NCBI RefSeq assembly: GCF_022378335.1
Contig: NZ_JAIQCI010000003.1
Span: 124,001 to 188,000, forward strand
DNA from: Croceicoccus hydrothermalis
GTDB lineage: Bacteria > Pseudomonadota > Alphaproteobacteria > Sphingomonadales > Sphingomonadaceae
Length of the DNA stretch: 64,000 bases
Direction of reading: 5' to 3'
Below the pieces are notes generated by a model, which was not told the origin of the DNA, searched no databases, and worked only from the letters and a program-made list of their open reading frames with translations. Every line of letters starts with the position of its first letter. Position 1 is the stretch's first letter. Of the stretch, positions 28,425-38,582 are shown one piece after another. Position numbers and translations under genes: made by a program.

Positions 28425-29702
28425 ATGCACGACATTCGCCTGATCCGGGATAATCCTGAACAATTCGACGCCGCCCTCGCCCGCCGCGGTGCCGGTCCTG
28501 CCGCCGCGCAGATCCTCGCGCTCGACGAGGAACGGCGCAAGGTGACCACCGCGATGCAGGACGGTCAAAGCCGCCGCAACGAGGCATCCAAGGCCATCGG
28601 CAAGGCGATGGGACAGGGCGACACCGAAACCGCCGACCGGCTGAAGGCGGAGGTTGCCGCGCTCAAGCAATCGCTGCCGCAGATGGAGGCGGAGGAGCGG
28701 GCGCTGAACGAGCAGCAGGCCGCCATGCTTGCAGCGCTCCCCAACCTGCCCGCCGACGATGTCCCCGCCGGTCAGGACGAAAGCGACAATGTCGAGCTTT
28801 CGCGCCACGGCACCCCGCGCGAATTCGCCTTCACCCCGCGCGAACACGCCGATTTCGCGCCCGCGCTGGGCATGGATTTCGAAACCGGCGCGGACATCGC
28901 CGGCGCGCGTTTCACCTTCATGCGCGGACAGATGGCGCGGCTGAACCGGGCATTGGGTGCCTTCATGCTCGACATGCAGACCGCCGCGGGCTTCACCGAA
29001 TGCGCGCCGCCGCTGCTCGTCCGGGACGAGGCCGTGTTCGGCACGGGCCAGCTCCCCAAATTTTCAGAGGATTTGTTCCAGACCACCGATGGCCGCTGGC
29101 TCATCCCGACGGCGGAGGTATCGCTGACCAATGCGGTGCGCGACCGTATCGTGGAGGTGGATGCCCTGCCCATCCGCATGACCGCGCTCACCCCCTGTTT
29201 CCGGTCGGAGGCAGGTTCGGCCGGGCGCGACACGCGCGGCCTCATCCGGCAGCACCAGTTCGACAAGGTGGAGCTCGTCGCGATCACCGCGCCCGATGCA
29301 TCGGACGCCATGCACGAGGCCATGACGCAGGCGGCAGAAGCGGTGCTCCGCGCGCTCGACCTGCCCTATCGCAAGATGTTGCTGTGTGCGGGCGACATGG
29401 GCGCCACCGCGCGCAAGACCTACGATCTGGAGGTCTGGCTGCCGGGACAGAACGCCTATCGCGAGATTTCCTCGATCAGCAATTGCGGCGCGTATCAGGC
29501 CCGCCGGATGAACGCCCGTTTCCGCCCCGACGGCGCGAAGAAAACGGAATTCGTCCACACGTTGAACGGGTCGGGCCTCGCGGTCGGGCGCACGCTGGTG
29601 GCGATCCTCGAAAACGGACAGCAGGAGGACGGCTCGGTCATTCTGCCCGACGCGCTGCACCCGTATACCGGCGGCATGGTGAAGCTGGAGGTGATGGGCT
29701 GA
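28425..29702 (+). CDS. serS: Seryl-tRNA synthetase
   Basis: A 425-aa class II aminoacyl-tRNA synthetase that charges tRNA-Ser and tRNA-Sec. It has the N-terminal long antiparallel coiled coil (residues about 25-100) that grips the tRNA variable arm. Class II motif 2 is [25 protein letters not shown] and motif 3 is [17 protein letters not shown]. It is at full family length, with start [18 protein letters not shown] matching the conserved N-terminus. The TGA shares one base with the surE ATG, a common alphaproteobacterial serS-surE arrangement. Confidence 0.98.
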   Translation: MHDIRLIRDNPEQFDAALARRGAGPAAAQILALDEERRKVTTAMQDGQSRRNEASKAIGKAMGQGDTETADRLKAEVAALKQSLPQMEAEERALNEQQAAMLAALPNLPADDVPAGQDESDNVELSRHGTPREFAFTPREHADFAPALGMDFETGADIAGARFTFMRGQMARLNRALGAFMLDMQTAAGFTECAPPLLVRDEAVFGTGQLPKFSEDLFQTTDGRWLIPTAEVSLTNAVRDRIVEVDALPIRMTALTPCFRSEAGSAGRDTRGLIRQHQFDKVELVAITAPDASDAMHEAMTQAAEAVLRALDLPYRKMLLCAGDMGATARKTYDLEVWLPGQNAYREISSISNCGAYQARRMNARFRPDGAKKTEFVHTLNGSGLAVGRTLVAILENGQQEDGSVILPDALHPYTGGMVKLEVMG

Positions 29703-30469
29703 TGCGCATATTGCTTACCAATGACGATGGTATTCATGCGCCGGGGCTTGGCGTGCTGGAACGCATCGCGCGGCAATTGTCGGACGATATCTGGATCGTC
29801 GCCCCTGCGGAGGAACAGTCGGGCGCGGGCCATTCGCTCACGCTCAACCGCCCGGTGCGCCTGCGCCAGCATGACGAGCGCCGCTTTTCGGTCAGCGGCA
29901 CGCCCACCGATTCGGTGACGATGGCGCTGCGCAAGGTGATGCCGGAAAAACCCGATCTCATCCTGTCCGGCGTCAATCGCGGCGCCAATCAGGGCGACGA
30001 CATCACCTATTCCGGCACCGTCTCCGCCGCGATCGAGGGCACGCTCGCCGGCATCCGCTCCATCGCGCTGTCGCAGATCTATGCCAAGGGGAAAGGCGGC
30101 GATGTATCGTTCGACGCGGCGGAACAATGGGGCGCGCGCGCGCTGCGACCGTTGCTCGACATGGAGTTTTCCGAACGCACGCTGGTCAACGTGAACTTTC
30201 CCGCGCGTCCCGCCGACGAGGTGGAGGGCATTCGCGTCGTGCGGCAGGGGTTCCACGATTACAGCCGTGGCACGCTCGTCGAAAGCGTCGATCCGCGCGG
30301 CTTTCCCTATTTCTGGTTCGGGCTGGAATCGGTGGAGCATACGCCGGGACACGAAACCGATCTGGAGGCGGGGGAGGATGGTTTCATCGCCGTCACCCCG
30401 TTGCAGCTCGACCTGACGCATTATCCATCGCTCGAACGGCTGCACGAACGGTATCGGGGCGACAGCTGA
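29702..30469 (+). CDS. surE: 5'/3'-nucleotidase SurE
   Basis: A 255-aa metal-dependent phosphatase acting on nucleoside 5'- and 3'-monophosphates, also linked to stationary-phase survival. The metal-binding N-terminus [15 protein letters not shown], the VSGTPTDSV strand and LILSGVNRGANQGDDITYSGTV are the SurE signatures. Start ATG 29702 overlaps the serS stop by one base. In many proteobacteria surE is followed by pcm and nlpD; here a K+ channel gene follows 4 bp downstream instead. Confidence 0.97.
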   Translation: MRILLTNDDGIHAPGLGVLERIARQLSDDIWIVAPAEEQSGAGHSLTLNRPVRLRQHDERRFSVSGTPTDSVTMALRKVMPEKPDLILSGVNRGANQGDDITYSGTVSAAIEGTLAGIRSIALSQIYAKGKGGDVSFDAAEQWGARALRPLLDMEFSERTLVNVNFPARPADEVEGIRVVRQGFHDYSRGTLVESVDPRGFPYFWFGLESVEHTPGHETDLEAGEDGFIAVTPLQLDLTHYPSLERLHERYRGDS

Positions 30470-30473
30470 TCCG

Positions 30474-31529
30474 ATGATGCCCCCTGCCCGCCCCGACCGG
30501 CCCAAGATCCACCAGCCGCTTCGCCGCAGGGTGAAGGTACCGGTGTGGGCGGATGCGGGCATTCGGGTGTTCGCGGCGGTGTTCCTCGTCTTTGCCGTGG
30601 TCATGATCCACTGGTGGGACCGCAACGGGCTGGTGGACAATGTCGATGGCGAGGTCAGTTTCCTCGACGTCGTCTATTTCACCATGATCTCCATCACGAC
30701 GACGGGGTTCGGCGATATCGCCCCGGTGTCCGACCGCGCCCGCCTGGTCGAGGCGGTGATCGTGACGCCGATCCGCTTTGCCGTGCTCTTCATCTTCGTC
30801 GGCACGGCGTATAATTTCATCATCAAGCGAAGCTGGGAGAAATGGCGTATGGCCCGAATTCAGGACCGGCTGACCAACCATGTCGTGGTCTTGGGCTTTG
30901 GCGTGTCGGGTTCGGAAAGCGTGCGCGAGCTGATCGCGCGGGGCACCGATCCCGATTGCATCGTGGTCATGGACCCAGACGAGGAACGGCTGAAACTCGC
31001 CGAACAGATGGGCTGCAACGTGATAAACGCCGATGCGACCCGCGACGAATCGCTGCAGGACGTGCGGATCAACCAGGCATCCACCGTGCTCGTGTCCGCC
31101 GGGCGCGACGATGCGTCCATCCTCATCGTGCTGACCGTGCGGCATCTGGCGCCCGACGTGCCGATCACGGTCGTGGTGCGGGCCGGCGACAACGAATTGC
31201 TCGCCCGGCAGGCAGGCGCCACCAACGTGCTGAACCCCGTGCGGTTTACAGGCTTGCTGCTCGCCGGGTCGGCCAGCGGGATGCATGTCGCGGATTATCT
31301 GGCCGATCTCGCCTCGGTGCAGGGGCGCGTACAGCTGGTGGAACGCGCCGCCCGGCAGGAGGACGTGGGCAAGCCGCTGCGCAATCTGGGATCGGGGAGC
31401 ATCGGCGTGCGCCTCTACCGCGCGGGCGAAGCCTATGGCTATTGGCAGCCGGAGGCCGAATCGGTGCAGATGGGCGACATGATCGTCGTCATCAAACCCA
31501 CGCCCGACCAGGGGCCGGGCATCCTGTAA
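30474..31529 (+). CDS. Potassium channel with RCK (TrkA-N) domain
   Basis: A 351-aa protein of the Kch/MthK architecture. There are two membrane spans (about residues 28-50 and 95-115) with a pore loop carrying the selectivity filter TTTGFGD. A cytosolic TrkA-N Rossmann domain begins at VVVLGFGVSGSESV and has the acidic VMDPDEE end of strand 2 for nucleotide binding, followed by a TrkA-C-like tail. It would conduct K+ under control of NAD(H) or another cytosolic ligand. The start may be ATG 30474 or the adjacent ATG 30477. It is closely spaced after surE and so likely co-transcribed with serS-surE. Confidence 0.92.
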   Translation: MMPPARPDRPKIHQPLRRRVKVPVWADAGIRVFAAVFLVFAVVMIHWWDRNGLVDNVDGEVSFLDVVYFTMISITTTGFGDIAPVSDRARLVEAVIVTPIRFAVLFIFVGTAYNFIIKRSWEKWRMARIQDRLTNHVVVLGFGVSGSESVRELIARGTDPDCIVVMDPDEERLKLAEQMGCNVINADATRDESLQDVRINQASTVLVSAGRDDASILIVLTVRHLAPDVPITVVVRAGDNELLARQAGATNVLNPVRFTGLLLAGSASGMHVADYLADLASVQGRVQLVERAARQEDVGKPLRNLGSGSIGVRLYRAGEAYGYWQPEAESVQMGDMIVVIKPTPDQGPGIL

Positions 31530-31533
31530 TCCC

Positions 31534-31929
31534 CTAGCTTCGCAGCCAGAACACCAGCCCCATCGCGAGATAGGCGAGGAACCAGAACCCCGCGTCGATG
31601 AACGCGATGGGCCGCGGATTGCGTTGATGGAGGTAATTGGTCCAAAGCGCGGGAATGACGAAGGCGATCGCGACCCCGCCGCTCATCATCGGGTAGAGCC
31701 ACCATTTCGCAGGGTCGATCCGCGCGAACATATGGCCGAGCATGGATGCGGAAACGAGCACCAGCACGAAAGTGCCGAGCACGGTGACGAACGGCCTGCG
31801 CCGCAGTTCCAGCCCGCCCGGCCCGGCCCGCCGCACCAGCGGGCGTGCGAAGACCCGGTACCATCCCGCCGCGACCGCCATCACGGCCAGAGCGGCCAGA
31901 AACACCGCGAACCAATCTACCGGACCCAT
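31534..31929 (-). CDS. DUF1761-like inner-membrane protein
   Basis: A 131-aa hydrophobic protein with four membrane spans. The N-terminal WFAVFLAALAVMAVAAGWYRVFARPL and the C-terminal IAFIDAGFWFLAYLAMGLVFWL fit the DUF1761 pattern of a G-x-W-Y motif in TM1 and an I-D-A-G motif in the last span. The family has no assigned function. A basic loop (residues 32-46) is expected on the cytoplasmic side. It converges on the K+ channel gene with a 4-bp gap and is divergent from rimO across 179 bp, in which I see no clear signals. Confidence 0.7.
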   Translation of the reverse strand: MGPVDWFAVFLAALAVMAVAAGWYRVFARPLVRRAGPGGLELRRRPFVTVLGTFVLVLVSASMLGHMFARIDPAKWWLYPMMSGGVAIAFVIPALWTNYLHQRNPRPIAFIDAGFWFLAYLAMGLVFWLRS

Positions 31930-32108
31930 TCAATCTCCCGCCTTCTGCGCGTGACGTGTTACCGCATCCCGCCGCGCTAGACCACAGGACAACACATATT
32001 AAGTTCGCGGCGCTTTTGCGTTCCTGCGCTGCGACGAAACGATCGCGTACCCCTTGGGCGGTGCGACGGCTGGCATCAGCGCGCGCTTGGGTGTAGAGGC
32101 GCGGCGCA

Positions 32109-33494
32109 ATGACTGAAACCATGAACCACCCCACCCGGATCGACGCCGCCCCGAAAATCGGCATGGTCAGCCTCGGCTGCCCCAAGGCGCTGGTCGATTC
32201 CGAACGCATCCTGACCAAGCTGCGCGCCGATGGCTATGCCATGTCGCCCGATTATGCGGGCGCGGACGTGGTGCTGGTCAACACCTGCGGCTTTCTCGAT
32301 TCGGCGAAGGAGGAAAGCCTGGAGGCGATCGGCGAGGCGATGGCCGAAAACGGCCGCGTCATCGTGACGGGCTGCATGGGCAACGAGGCCGAGGCCATCC
32401 GTGCGCGCTTTCCCGACATCCTCGCGGTGACCGGCGCGCATCAGTATGAGCAGGTCGTGAGCGCGGTGCACGATGCCGCGCCCGCCGCGCGCGGTCCGTT
32501 CGTGGATCTCGTGCCGCAGCCCGATATCAAGCTGACCCCGCGGCATTATTCCTATCTGAAGATTTCGGAAGGGTGCAATCATTCCTGCGCCTTCTGCATC
32601 ATTCCGTCGCTGCGCGGAAAGCTCAGCAGCCGCCGGATCGATGCCGTCCTGCGCGAGGCGGAAAAGCTCGTCGCCGCGGGCACGAAGGAATTGCTCGTCA
32701 TCAGCCAGGACACCTCGGCCTATGGCGTGGACGTCCGCCACGAGGAACGCCAGTGGCACGGCGAAACCGTGCGCACCCACATGACCGACCTCGCCCGCGA
32801 ACTGGGCCAGCTGCGCACGGGCGACGACATGGCGTCGTGGGTGCGGCTGCATTACGTCTACCCCTATCCGCATGTCGACCAGGTCATCCCGCTCATGGCC
32901 GAAGGGCTGGTGACGCCCTATCTCGACATCCCGTTCCAGCATGCCAGCCCGTCTGTGCTGAAAGCCATGAAGCGCCCCGCGAACGAGGCGAAGGTGCTTT
33001 CCCGCCTCGCCAAGTGGCGCGAAATCTGTCCCGACATCACCGTGCGCAGCAGCTTCGTCGTCGGCTTTCCCGGCGAGACGGAGGATGATTTCCGCTATTT
33101 GCTCGACTGGCTGGAGGAAGCGCAGCTCGACCGCGTCGGCGGTTTCCGCTTCGAACCGGTTGAGGGGGCGGAGGCCAACACGCTTCCCGGCGCGGTGCCC
33201 GAAGCGGTGAAGGAAGAACGCTACGCCCGGTTGATGGAAGTGACCGAGCGGATCAGCGCCGCCAAATTGCAGGCGAAGATCGGTCGCACCCTCCCCGTCA
33301 TCATCGACGAGATCGGCGAACCGGACGAGGACGGCGACATCGGCGCCACCGCGCGCAGCCAGTCCGACGCGCCCGACATCGACGGCCACGTCTATCTGCG
33401 CAACGTGTCGCCCGCGCTGGTGCCCGGCGATATTGCCATGGCCAGTGTCGAGGATGCCGACGCGCACGATCTGTTCGGTTTCATCCCCGAATAA
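32109..33494 (+). CDS. rimO: Ribosomal protein S12 methylthiotransferase RimO
   Basis: A 461-aa radical-SAM enzyme that adds a methylthio group to Asp89 of ribosomal protein S12. The N-terminal UPF0004 domain carries its cluster cysteines ([33 protein letters not shown]). The radical-SAM cysteines are in CNHSCAFC, followed by [12 protein letters not shown]. The C-terminal TRAM domain ends [17 protein letters not shown] is the RimO rather than MiaB form. ATG 32109 is the first start; the second ATG (32121) is possible. rpsL is not nearby. Confidence 0.97.
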   Translation: MTETMNHPTRIDAAPKIGMVSLGCPKALVDSERILTKLRADGYAMSPDYAGADVVLVNTCGFLDSAKEESLEAIGEAMAENGRVIVTGCMGNEAEAIRARFPDILAVTGAHQYEQVVSAVHDAAPAARGPFVDLVPQPDIKLTPRHYSYLKISEGCNHSCAFCIIPSLRGKLSSRRIDAVLREAEKLVAAGTKELLVISQDTSAYGVDVRHEERQWHGETVRTHMTDLARELGQLRTGDDMASWVRLHYVYPYPHVDQVIPLMAEGLVTPYLDIPFQHASPSVLKAMKRPANEAKVLSRLAKWREICPDITVRSSFVVGFPGETEDDFRYLLDWLEEAQLDRVGGFRFEPVEGAEANTLPGAVPEAVKEERYARLMEVTERISAAKLQAKIGRTLPVIIDEIGEPDEDGDIGATARSQSDAPDIDGHVYLRNVSPALVPGDIAMASVEDADAHDLFGFIPE

Positions 33495-33593
33495 TCGCGC
33501 GCAAACGACCCAGCGCGGCGCAGGGCGGGTTCCCGCCGCGTCAGTCGACGATATTGGTTTGACGGCGACGGGGGCGGCGGGCATCACCCCCGC

Positions 33594-34355
33594 ATGGCCA
33601 GCACCGATCGCATCTATACCGCCGCGCTCATCGTCATCGGCGATGAAATCCTGTCCGGACGCACGCATGACAAGAATATCGCACAGGTGGCCAGCTGGCT
33701 TCAGGTGCAGGGCATTCGCCTTGCCGAGGTGCGCGTGGTCGCCGACACCATGGATGCCATCGTCGAGGCGGTGAACACGCTGCGCGCGCGCAACGATTAC
33801 CTGTTCACCACCGGCGGCATCGGCCCCACCCACGATGATATTTCGGTCGATGCGGTGGCCCGCGCATTGGGCGTGGACGTGGTGATTCATCCCGAAGCCC
33901 GCGCGACGCTGGAACGCTATTACGCGAACAAGGGCGGTCTGAACGAAGGCCGCCTGCGCATGGCGCGCGTGCCGCAAGGCGCCGATCTCATTCCGAACGA
34001 ACGGTCCGGCGCGCCCGGAATCCGGGTCGGCAACGTGTTCATGATGGCAGGCGTCCCGCATATCACCGCAGGCATGCTCGACGCGCTGACCGGCACGCTC
34101 GAAGGGGGCGCGCCGCTCATCTCTGAGACAGTCGGCGGCTGGATCCCGGAAAGCGAGGTCGCGGTCCTCCTGCGCGAGGTCGAGAAGGCCCACAAAAACT
34201 GCCAGATCGGAAGCTATCCGTTCTTTCGCGAAGGGCGCGTCGGTGCGAATTTCGTGATCCGCTCCACCGACGCGGACGATCTCGCCAGCTGCATGGATAC
34301 GCTATGCGAGGGGCTGGGCGAGCTCGGCTACGATTTCACGCCCGGCGGTATCTGA
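33594..34355 (+). CDS. Molybdopterin-binding domain protein, CinA N-domain type
   Basis: A 253-aa protein annotated in many genomes as competence/damage-inducible protein A. The MoCF (MogA/MoaB-like) fold is visible: AALIVIGDEILSGRTHDKN, then FTTGGIGPTHDDISVDAVA. It lacks the C-terminal nicotinamide-nucleotide amidase (PncC) domain of full CinA, so a deamidase function is not expected. COG1058 members can have ADP-ribose pyrophosphatase activity; whether this one does is unknown. It follows rimO by about 100 bp on the same strand. Confidence 0.88.
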   Translation: MASTDRIYTAALIVIGDEILSGRTHDKNIAQVASWLQVQGIRLAEVRVVADTMDAIVEAVNTLRARNDYLFTTGGIGPTHDDISVDAVARALGVDVVIHPEARATLERYYANKGGLNEGRLRMARVPQGADLIPNERSGAPGIRVGNVFMMAGVPHITAGMLDALTGTLEGGAPLISETVGGWIPESEVAVLLREVEKAHKNCQIGSYPFFREGRVGANFVIRSTDADDLASCMDTLCEGLGELGYDFTPGGI

Positions 34356-34362
34356 AACCCGC

Positions 34363-34548
34363 TCAGCGGTCCTCTTCCCGGATTTCGCGATCGTGCTCGA
34401 TATCCTCGCGCAGCGCGGCCGCGCCCGCGTCGGCGCGATGTTCCTGCGCGGCGGTTTCGTTCTTTCGATTCTTCGTGCGTGAATACAGAAGCGCCAGCAG
34501 CAAAAGCAGCGGCCCCCCGATCACGACGATAAGCCAGACGGTCGGCAT
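34363..34548 (-). CDS. Small single-span membrane protein (61 aa)
   Basis: A 61-aa protein: an N-terminal membrane span (residues about 4-22, VWLIVVIGGPLLLLLALLY), a basic patch (SRTKNRKNE) and a charged, helix-forming C-terminus rich in E, D and R. The topology resembles small stress- or assembly-related membrane peptides, but I recognise no family. It lies beyond the rplA terminator on the same strand and ends 7 bp from the stop of the convergent CinA-like gene. Upstream (minus strand) AAGGATATATCC gives a reasonable ribosome-binding site. Confidence 0.7.
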   Translation of the reverse strand: MPTVWLIVVIGGPLLLLLALLYSRTKNRKNETAAQEHRADAGAAALREDIEHDREIREEDR

Positions 34549-34641
34549 GGATATATCCTTCGTTTGTGTCGTTGTGCTTGATCAACGAGTGTGGCGCCGC
34601 TTCTTTCCCGAACGGGCCCCGTCGCCACCCCGGCACGCACG

Positions 34642-34673
34642 AAAAAGGCCGGCGGAAACGCGTTCCGCCGGCC
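34642..34673 (-). terminator. Intrinsic terminator of the secE-nusG-rplKA operon
   Basis: A perfect 11-bp inverted repeat (34647-34657 and 34663-34673) with a 5-nt loop. On the minus strand it is followed by TTTTT (complement of 34642-34646). It starts about 30 bp after the rplA stop. Confidence 0.92.
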
Positions 34674-34703
34674 CCGTTCATTCAGGCATTGTCGCAGGAG
34701 CGA

Positions 34704-35402
34704 TCAGGCGCCCTCGACCTCCGCCGTGTCGATCTTCAGGCCCGGGCCCATCGACGAGGACATGGCGACCTTGCGGACATACTTGCCCTTCGCGCCCGAC
34801 GGCTTCGCCTTGACGATCGCGCTCACCAGAGCGTCGAAATTCGCCTTCAGCTGTTCGTCGGTGAAGGACATCTTGCCGATGCCGGAGTGGATGATGCCGG
34901 CCTTTTCGACGCGGAATTCGACTTGGCCGCCCTTGGCGTCCTTGATGGCCTGTTCCACGTGCGGGGTCACGGTGCCGAGCTTCGGGTTCGGCATCAGCCC
35001 CTTGGGGCCGAGCAGCTTGCCGAGGCGGCCGACGACGCCCATCATGTCCGGGGTCGCGATCACGCGGTCATAGTCGAGATTGCCGGCCTGCATGTCTTCC
35101 ATGAGGTCCTCGGCACCGACCTTGTCGGCCCCGGCGGCGGTCGCCTTGTCGGCATTGTCGCCGCGCGCGAAAACCGCGACCTTCACGTCCTTGCCCGTGC
35201 CGGAGGGCAGCGACACCATGCCGCGCACCATCTGGTCGGCGTGACGCGGATCGACGCCCAGGTTCATCGCGACCTCGATGGTCTCGTCGAACTTCGTCGT
35301 CTTCACATCGCGCAGCGTCTGCAGCGCCTCGTCCACGCCGTACAGCTTTTCAGCGTCCAGCTTTTCGTTGAGCATCTTCTGCTTCTTGGTCAGCTTGGCC
35401 AT
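34704..35402 (-). CDS. rplA: 50S ribosomal protein L1
   Basis: A 232-aa L1 protein, component of the mobile L1 stalk and autogenous translational repressor of the L11 operon. Full length, beginning [16 protein letters not shown], with the rRNA-binding [12 protein letters not shown] motif and the domain II segment [16 protein letters not shown]. It starts 4 bp after rplK. In many bacteria rplJ and rplL follow, but here a terminator does. Confidence 0.98.
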   Translation of the reverse strand: MAKLTKKQKMLNEKLDAEKLYGVDEALQTLRDVKTTKFDETIEVAMNLGVDPRHADQMVRGMVSLPSGTGKDVKVAVFARGDNADKATAAGADKVGAEDLMEDMQAGNLDYDRVIATPDMMGVVGRLGKLLGPKGLMPNPKLGTVTPHVEQAIKDAKGGQVEFRVEKAGIIHSGIGKMSFTDEQLKANFDALVSAIVKAKPSGAKGKYVRKVAMSSSMGPGLKIDTAEVEGA

Positions 35403-35406
35403 GGGT

Positions 35407-35838
35407 TCAGCCCTCCACCACTTCGAGACCCATCGAACGCGCGCTGCCTTCGATGATCTTGGTTGCCTGGTCGATGTCGTTCGCGTTGAGATCGGCCATC
35501 TTCTGTTCGGCGATGGCGGACAGCTCGCTGCGCTTGATGGTTCCGGCCGAAACCTTGCCCGGCTCCTTCGAACCCGACTTCAGCTTCGCAGCCTTCTTCA
35601 GGAGGAAGGACGCGGGCGGCGTCTTCGTCGTGAAGGTGAACGAACGGTCGGCATAGACGGTGATGATCGTGGGGATCGGCATCGCCTTTTCCATGTCCTG
35701 CGTGGCGGCATTGAACGCCTTGCAGAATTCCATGATGTTCACGCCGCGCTGACCCAGCGCCGGGCCGATCGGGGGCGACGGGTTGGCGGCGCCGGCGGGC
35801 ACCTGCAACTTGATGTAACCGGTAATTTTCTTGGCCAT
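35407..35838 (-). CDS. rplK: 50S ribosomal protein L11
   Basis: A 143-aa L11 protein of the GTPase-associated centre, needed for RelA activation and factor binding. The N-terminal domain motif [34 protein letters not shown] and the C-terminal rRNA-binding domain ([11 protein letters not shown] end) are canonical. A ribosome-binding site AGGAG precedes the ATG. A 128-bp gap separates it from nusG; such a gap often holds an extra promoter or the L1 leader site, but I do not see a convincing one. Confidence 0.98.
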   Translation of the reverse strand: MAKKITGYIKLQVPAGAANPSPPIGPALGQRGVNIMEFCKAFNAATQDMEKAMPIPTIITVYADRSFTFTTKTPPASFLLKKAAKLKSGSKEPGKVSAGTIKRSELSAIAEQKMADLNANDIDQATKIIEGSARSMGLEVVEG

Positions 35839-35966
35839 GGGGCCACTCCTTTTTCACACTGTCGGGCGCCCACGGGACGCCGTCATGTTAAGCGGTCAGA
35901 CAGAAGACGAGCGCCTTCCTCCCGCATTCTTTCCCGCGCCGGTTTTCAACCCGGACGGGAAATCCC

Positions 35967-36503
35967 TTACTTGGAAAGCTCGACCTGTTCGAAGTCGAGT
36001 TCCACAGGCGTCGCGCGGCCGAAGATGGACACGCTGACCTTGACCTTGTTCTTGTCGAAATCGAGTTCCTCGACCACGCCGTTGAAGCTCGCGAACGGGC
36101 CGTCGAGCACCTTGACCGAATCGCCGATCTCGTAATCGACGTCGATCTCGCGCTTGGGCGCGGCGGCCATTTCGTCGCGCTGGCCGAAATAACGAGCGGC
36201 TTCCTTCTCGCTGATGGCCTGCGGCTTGTTGTTGGTGCCGAGAAAGCCGGTGACCTTGGGCGTGTTCTTGACGAGGTGGTAGACATCGTCGTTCATCGCC
36301 AGCTTGGCGAGGACATAGCCGGGCATGAACTTGCGCTCGGTCTGCACCTTCTTGCCGCGCTTGACCTCGGTCACGGTTTCGGTCGGAACCTCGACCGCCT
36401 CGACCAGCTGGTCGAGACCTGTCCGTTCCGCCTCGGCGAGGATCGATTCCTTCACCTTGTTCTCGAAACCCGAATAGGCGTGGATGATATACCAGCGAGC
36501 CAT
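35967..36503 (-). CDS. nusG: Transcription termination/antitermination protein NusG
   Basis: A 178-aa elongation factor that binds RNA polymerase and links it to Rho or ribosomal S10. The NGN domain starts MARWYIIHAYSGFENKVKESI and includes FMPGYVLAKLAM; the KOW domain shows GDSVKVLDGPFASFNGVVEELD. The start is the ATG read from 36503, with ACAGGA about 8 nt upstream; a TTG one codon earlier is in frame but unnecessary. It follows secE by 31 bp. Confidence 0.98.
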   Translation of the reverse strand: MARWYIIHAYSGFENKVKESILAEAERTGLDQLVEAVEVPTETVTEVKRGKKVQTERKFMPGYVLAKLAMNDDVYHLVKNTPKVTGFLGTNNKPQAISEKEAARYFGQRDEMAAAPKREIDVDYEIGDSVKVLDGPFASFNGVVEELDFDKNKVKVSVSIFGRATPVELDFEQVELSK

Positions 36504-36534
36504 CAAAAAATCCTGTCATTAACCGTGTCGCGCG

Positions 36535-36729
36535 TCAGGCCAGCGTCAGCAGCCAGCGCACCACCGCGCCGAACAGCGAATCGATGCCCAGGAAGAACAC
36601 CGACAGGATCAGCATCATGATCCCGACGAAGATCGCCGTGGTGACGGTTTCCTGCCGGGTCGGCCAGACGACCTTGGACCCTTCGGCCCGTACCTGCCGG
36701 ATGAATTCGCCGGGGCTGGTCTTCGCCAT
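36535..36729 (-). CDS. secE: Preprotein translocase subunit SecE
   Basis: A 64-aa single-span SecE, the essential clamp of the SecYEG channel. The amphipathic helix SPGEFIRQVRAEGSKVVWPTRQET with the universal VxWPTRxE motif precedes the membrane segment (residues about 33-58). It begins at the ATG read from 36729; longer in-frame starts do not fit the family. It is the first gene of the operon. The 296 bp to the divergent agcS start must hold the operon promoter; TTGTAA, 17 bp, TATCGG on the minus strand is a possible but weak match. Confidence 0.96.
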   Translation of the reverse strand: MAKTSPGEFIRQVRAEGSKVVWPTRQETVTTAIFVGIMMLILSVFFLGIDSLFGAVVRWLLTLA

Positions 36730-37025
36730 TTGCGTGTTCCTCGCGCGGTTGAAATTGCCGGGTTCTCGCCAAGGGTTCATCGCCGCCCCGGCCGCATGGT
36801 CGGGGAGAGGCGATCTATTCCCATGTCGGAAAAACGTGTTGCCCCATAACCGGCCCTTGGCCCGAACGCAAGGGGTGCGCCGCGCGCGCTTTACCGCCCG
36901 ACGGATCGCGCGCGATCGTTCCGCGGGCCGCATCGGTGCAAAAATTGCAATGCGTGCTTCCCTTCGCGCATGCCAACCGATAGCACTTGCAACCAATCGT
37001 TACAAACAGGGGTCAAGGGACAATT

Positions 37026-38558
37026 ATGAGCGCAGCACCGCCCTCCACCGCACTGATCGACCGGGTCACCAATATTTCCGACTTCATCTGGGGCGGCAGC
37101 TGGGACGGGGTCGAGGTCAGTCCGATCCCGCCGATGGTGATCGTCCTGCTCGGCATCGGCCTGTGGATCATGATCGGCCTGCGCTTCTACCCCATCGTGA
37201 AGCTGGGCAGCGCGATCACCGGCCTGTTCCGCGGGCGCAAGACCGCCGGCGCGGGCGAGATCAGCCCGTTCGCCGCATTGTCCACCGCATTGTCAGGGCA
37301 GGTCGGTACCGGCAACCTCGCGGGCGTGGCCACGGCCATCGCGCTCGGCGGGCCGGGGGCGGTGTTCTGGATGTGGATCACCGCGCTCGTCGGCATGGCG
37401 CTGGGCTTTGCCGAAGGGTCGCTCGCCATCCGCTACCGCGAAAAGACACCGGACGGCACGTGGCGCGGCGGTCCGATGACCTATATCACGCAGGGGCTCG
37501 GCCCCAAATGGACGTGGCTGGCGATCCTGTTCTGCCTCGGCACGCTGTTTTCCGCGCTGGTGACCGGCAATTCGATCCAGTCGAACGAGGTGGCAAGCGG
37601 CCTCAACGAATTGTTCGGCATCGAACGCTGGCTCGGCGGGATCATCGTCGCGGTTGCGGTGTTCGTCGTCATCATCGGCGGGATCAAGTCGATCGGCTCC
37701 ATTGCCGAAAAGGTCGTGCCGTTCATGGCGGCGGCCTATATCGCGATGGCGCTCGTCGCGCTGATCCTCAATTTCACCGACCTTCCCGAAACCTTCGGGC
37801 GCATCTTTGCCGGCGCGTTCAACACGCAATCGGCATCGGGCGGCTTTGCCGGCGCGGCGATCATCATCGCCATTCGCGCCGGCGTCGCGCGCGGGCTGTT
37901 CTCGAACGAAAGCGGCCAGGGTTCGACCCCCATCGCCCATGCCGTCGCGCAGACCGACGATCCGGAGCAGCAGGGCCGCATGGCAATGCTCGGCACGTTC
38001 ATCGACACCATCGTGATTTGCACGATGACGGCGCTCGTGATCCTGACCGTGGAGGGGAATTTCACCCATACGCTGGCCGACGGCACGGTCGAACAGGTTC
38101 GCCACGTGTGGCAATCCGACCTCGGCACGACGCAGCTTTCGGGCTTCGTCACCACCTCCGGGGCATTCGCCGCGGCGTTTCCCTATGCGATCGGGGGCAT
38201 TCCGCTCGGCACGCTGATCGCATCGGTGGCGCTGATCCTGTTCGTGTTCACGACGCTCCTGACGTGGAGCTATTATGGCGAGCGGGCGATCACCTTCATC
38301 TACGACCGCATTCCGGGTGCGAGCGCGGGCGGCGAGAAGATCCTGCACATCATCTGGCGCGTGATCTGGTGCATCGGCATCTATGTCGGCGCGACGCAGC
38401 CGTCGCAGCTCGTCTGGCGGCTGGGCGATATTTCCAATGCGGCGATGGCGTTGCCTAACCTCATCGCGCTGGCCGCGCTGTCGGGCGTGGTCTTCGCGCT
38501 GGCCCGCGGCAATCGCACGGCGGGCAAGGACCACCACATCGATCCGCGCGACGATTGA
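37026..38558 (+). CDS. Sodium:alanine symporter family protein (AGCS)
   Basis: A 510-aa transporter with about 11 membrane spans. It imports alanine or glycine with Na+ or H+. The family signature is clear: FAALSTALSGQVGTGNLAGVATAIALGGPGAVFWMW near residues 80-115, followed by GFAEGSLAIRYRE, GGPMTYI and, later, RGLFSNESGQGSTPIAHA. ATG 37026 has AAGGGA 6 nt upstream, and a longer start at 36987 lacks support. It is monocistronic with its own terminator. It sits between tRNA-Trp and secE, two loci that are usually adjacent in related genomes. Confidence 0.95.
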   Translation: MSAAPPSTALIDRVTNISDFIWGGSWDGVEVSPIPPMVIVLLGIGLWIMIGLRFYPIVKLGSAITGLFRGRKTAGAGEISPFAALSTALSGQVGTGNLAGVATAIALGGPGAVFWMWITALVGMALGFAEGSLAIRYREKTPDGTWRGGPMTYITQGLGPKWTWLAILFCLGTLFSALVTGNSIQSNEVASGLNELFGIERWLGGIIVAVAVFVVIIGGIKSIGSIAEKVVPFMAAAYIAMALVALILNFTDLPETFGRIFAGAFNTQSASGGFAGAAIIIAIRAGVARGLFSNESGQGSTPIAHAVAQTDDPEQQGRMAMLGTFIDTIVICTMTALVILTVEGNFTHTLADGTVEQVRHVWQSDLGTTQLSGFVTTSGAFAAAFPYAIGGIPLGTLIASVALILFVFTTLLTWSYYGERAITFIYDRIPGASAGGEKILHIIWRVIWCIGIYVGATQPSQLVWRLGDISNAAMALPNLIALAALSGVVFALARGNRTAGKDHHIDPRDD

Positions 38559-38582
38559 TCGCGATACGGACGATGCGAGATG

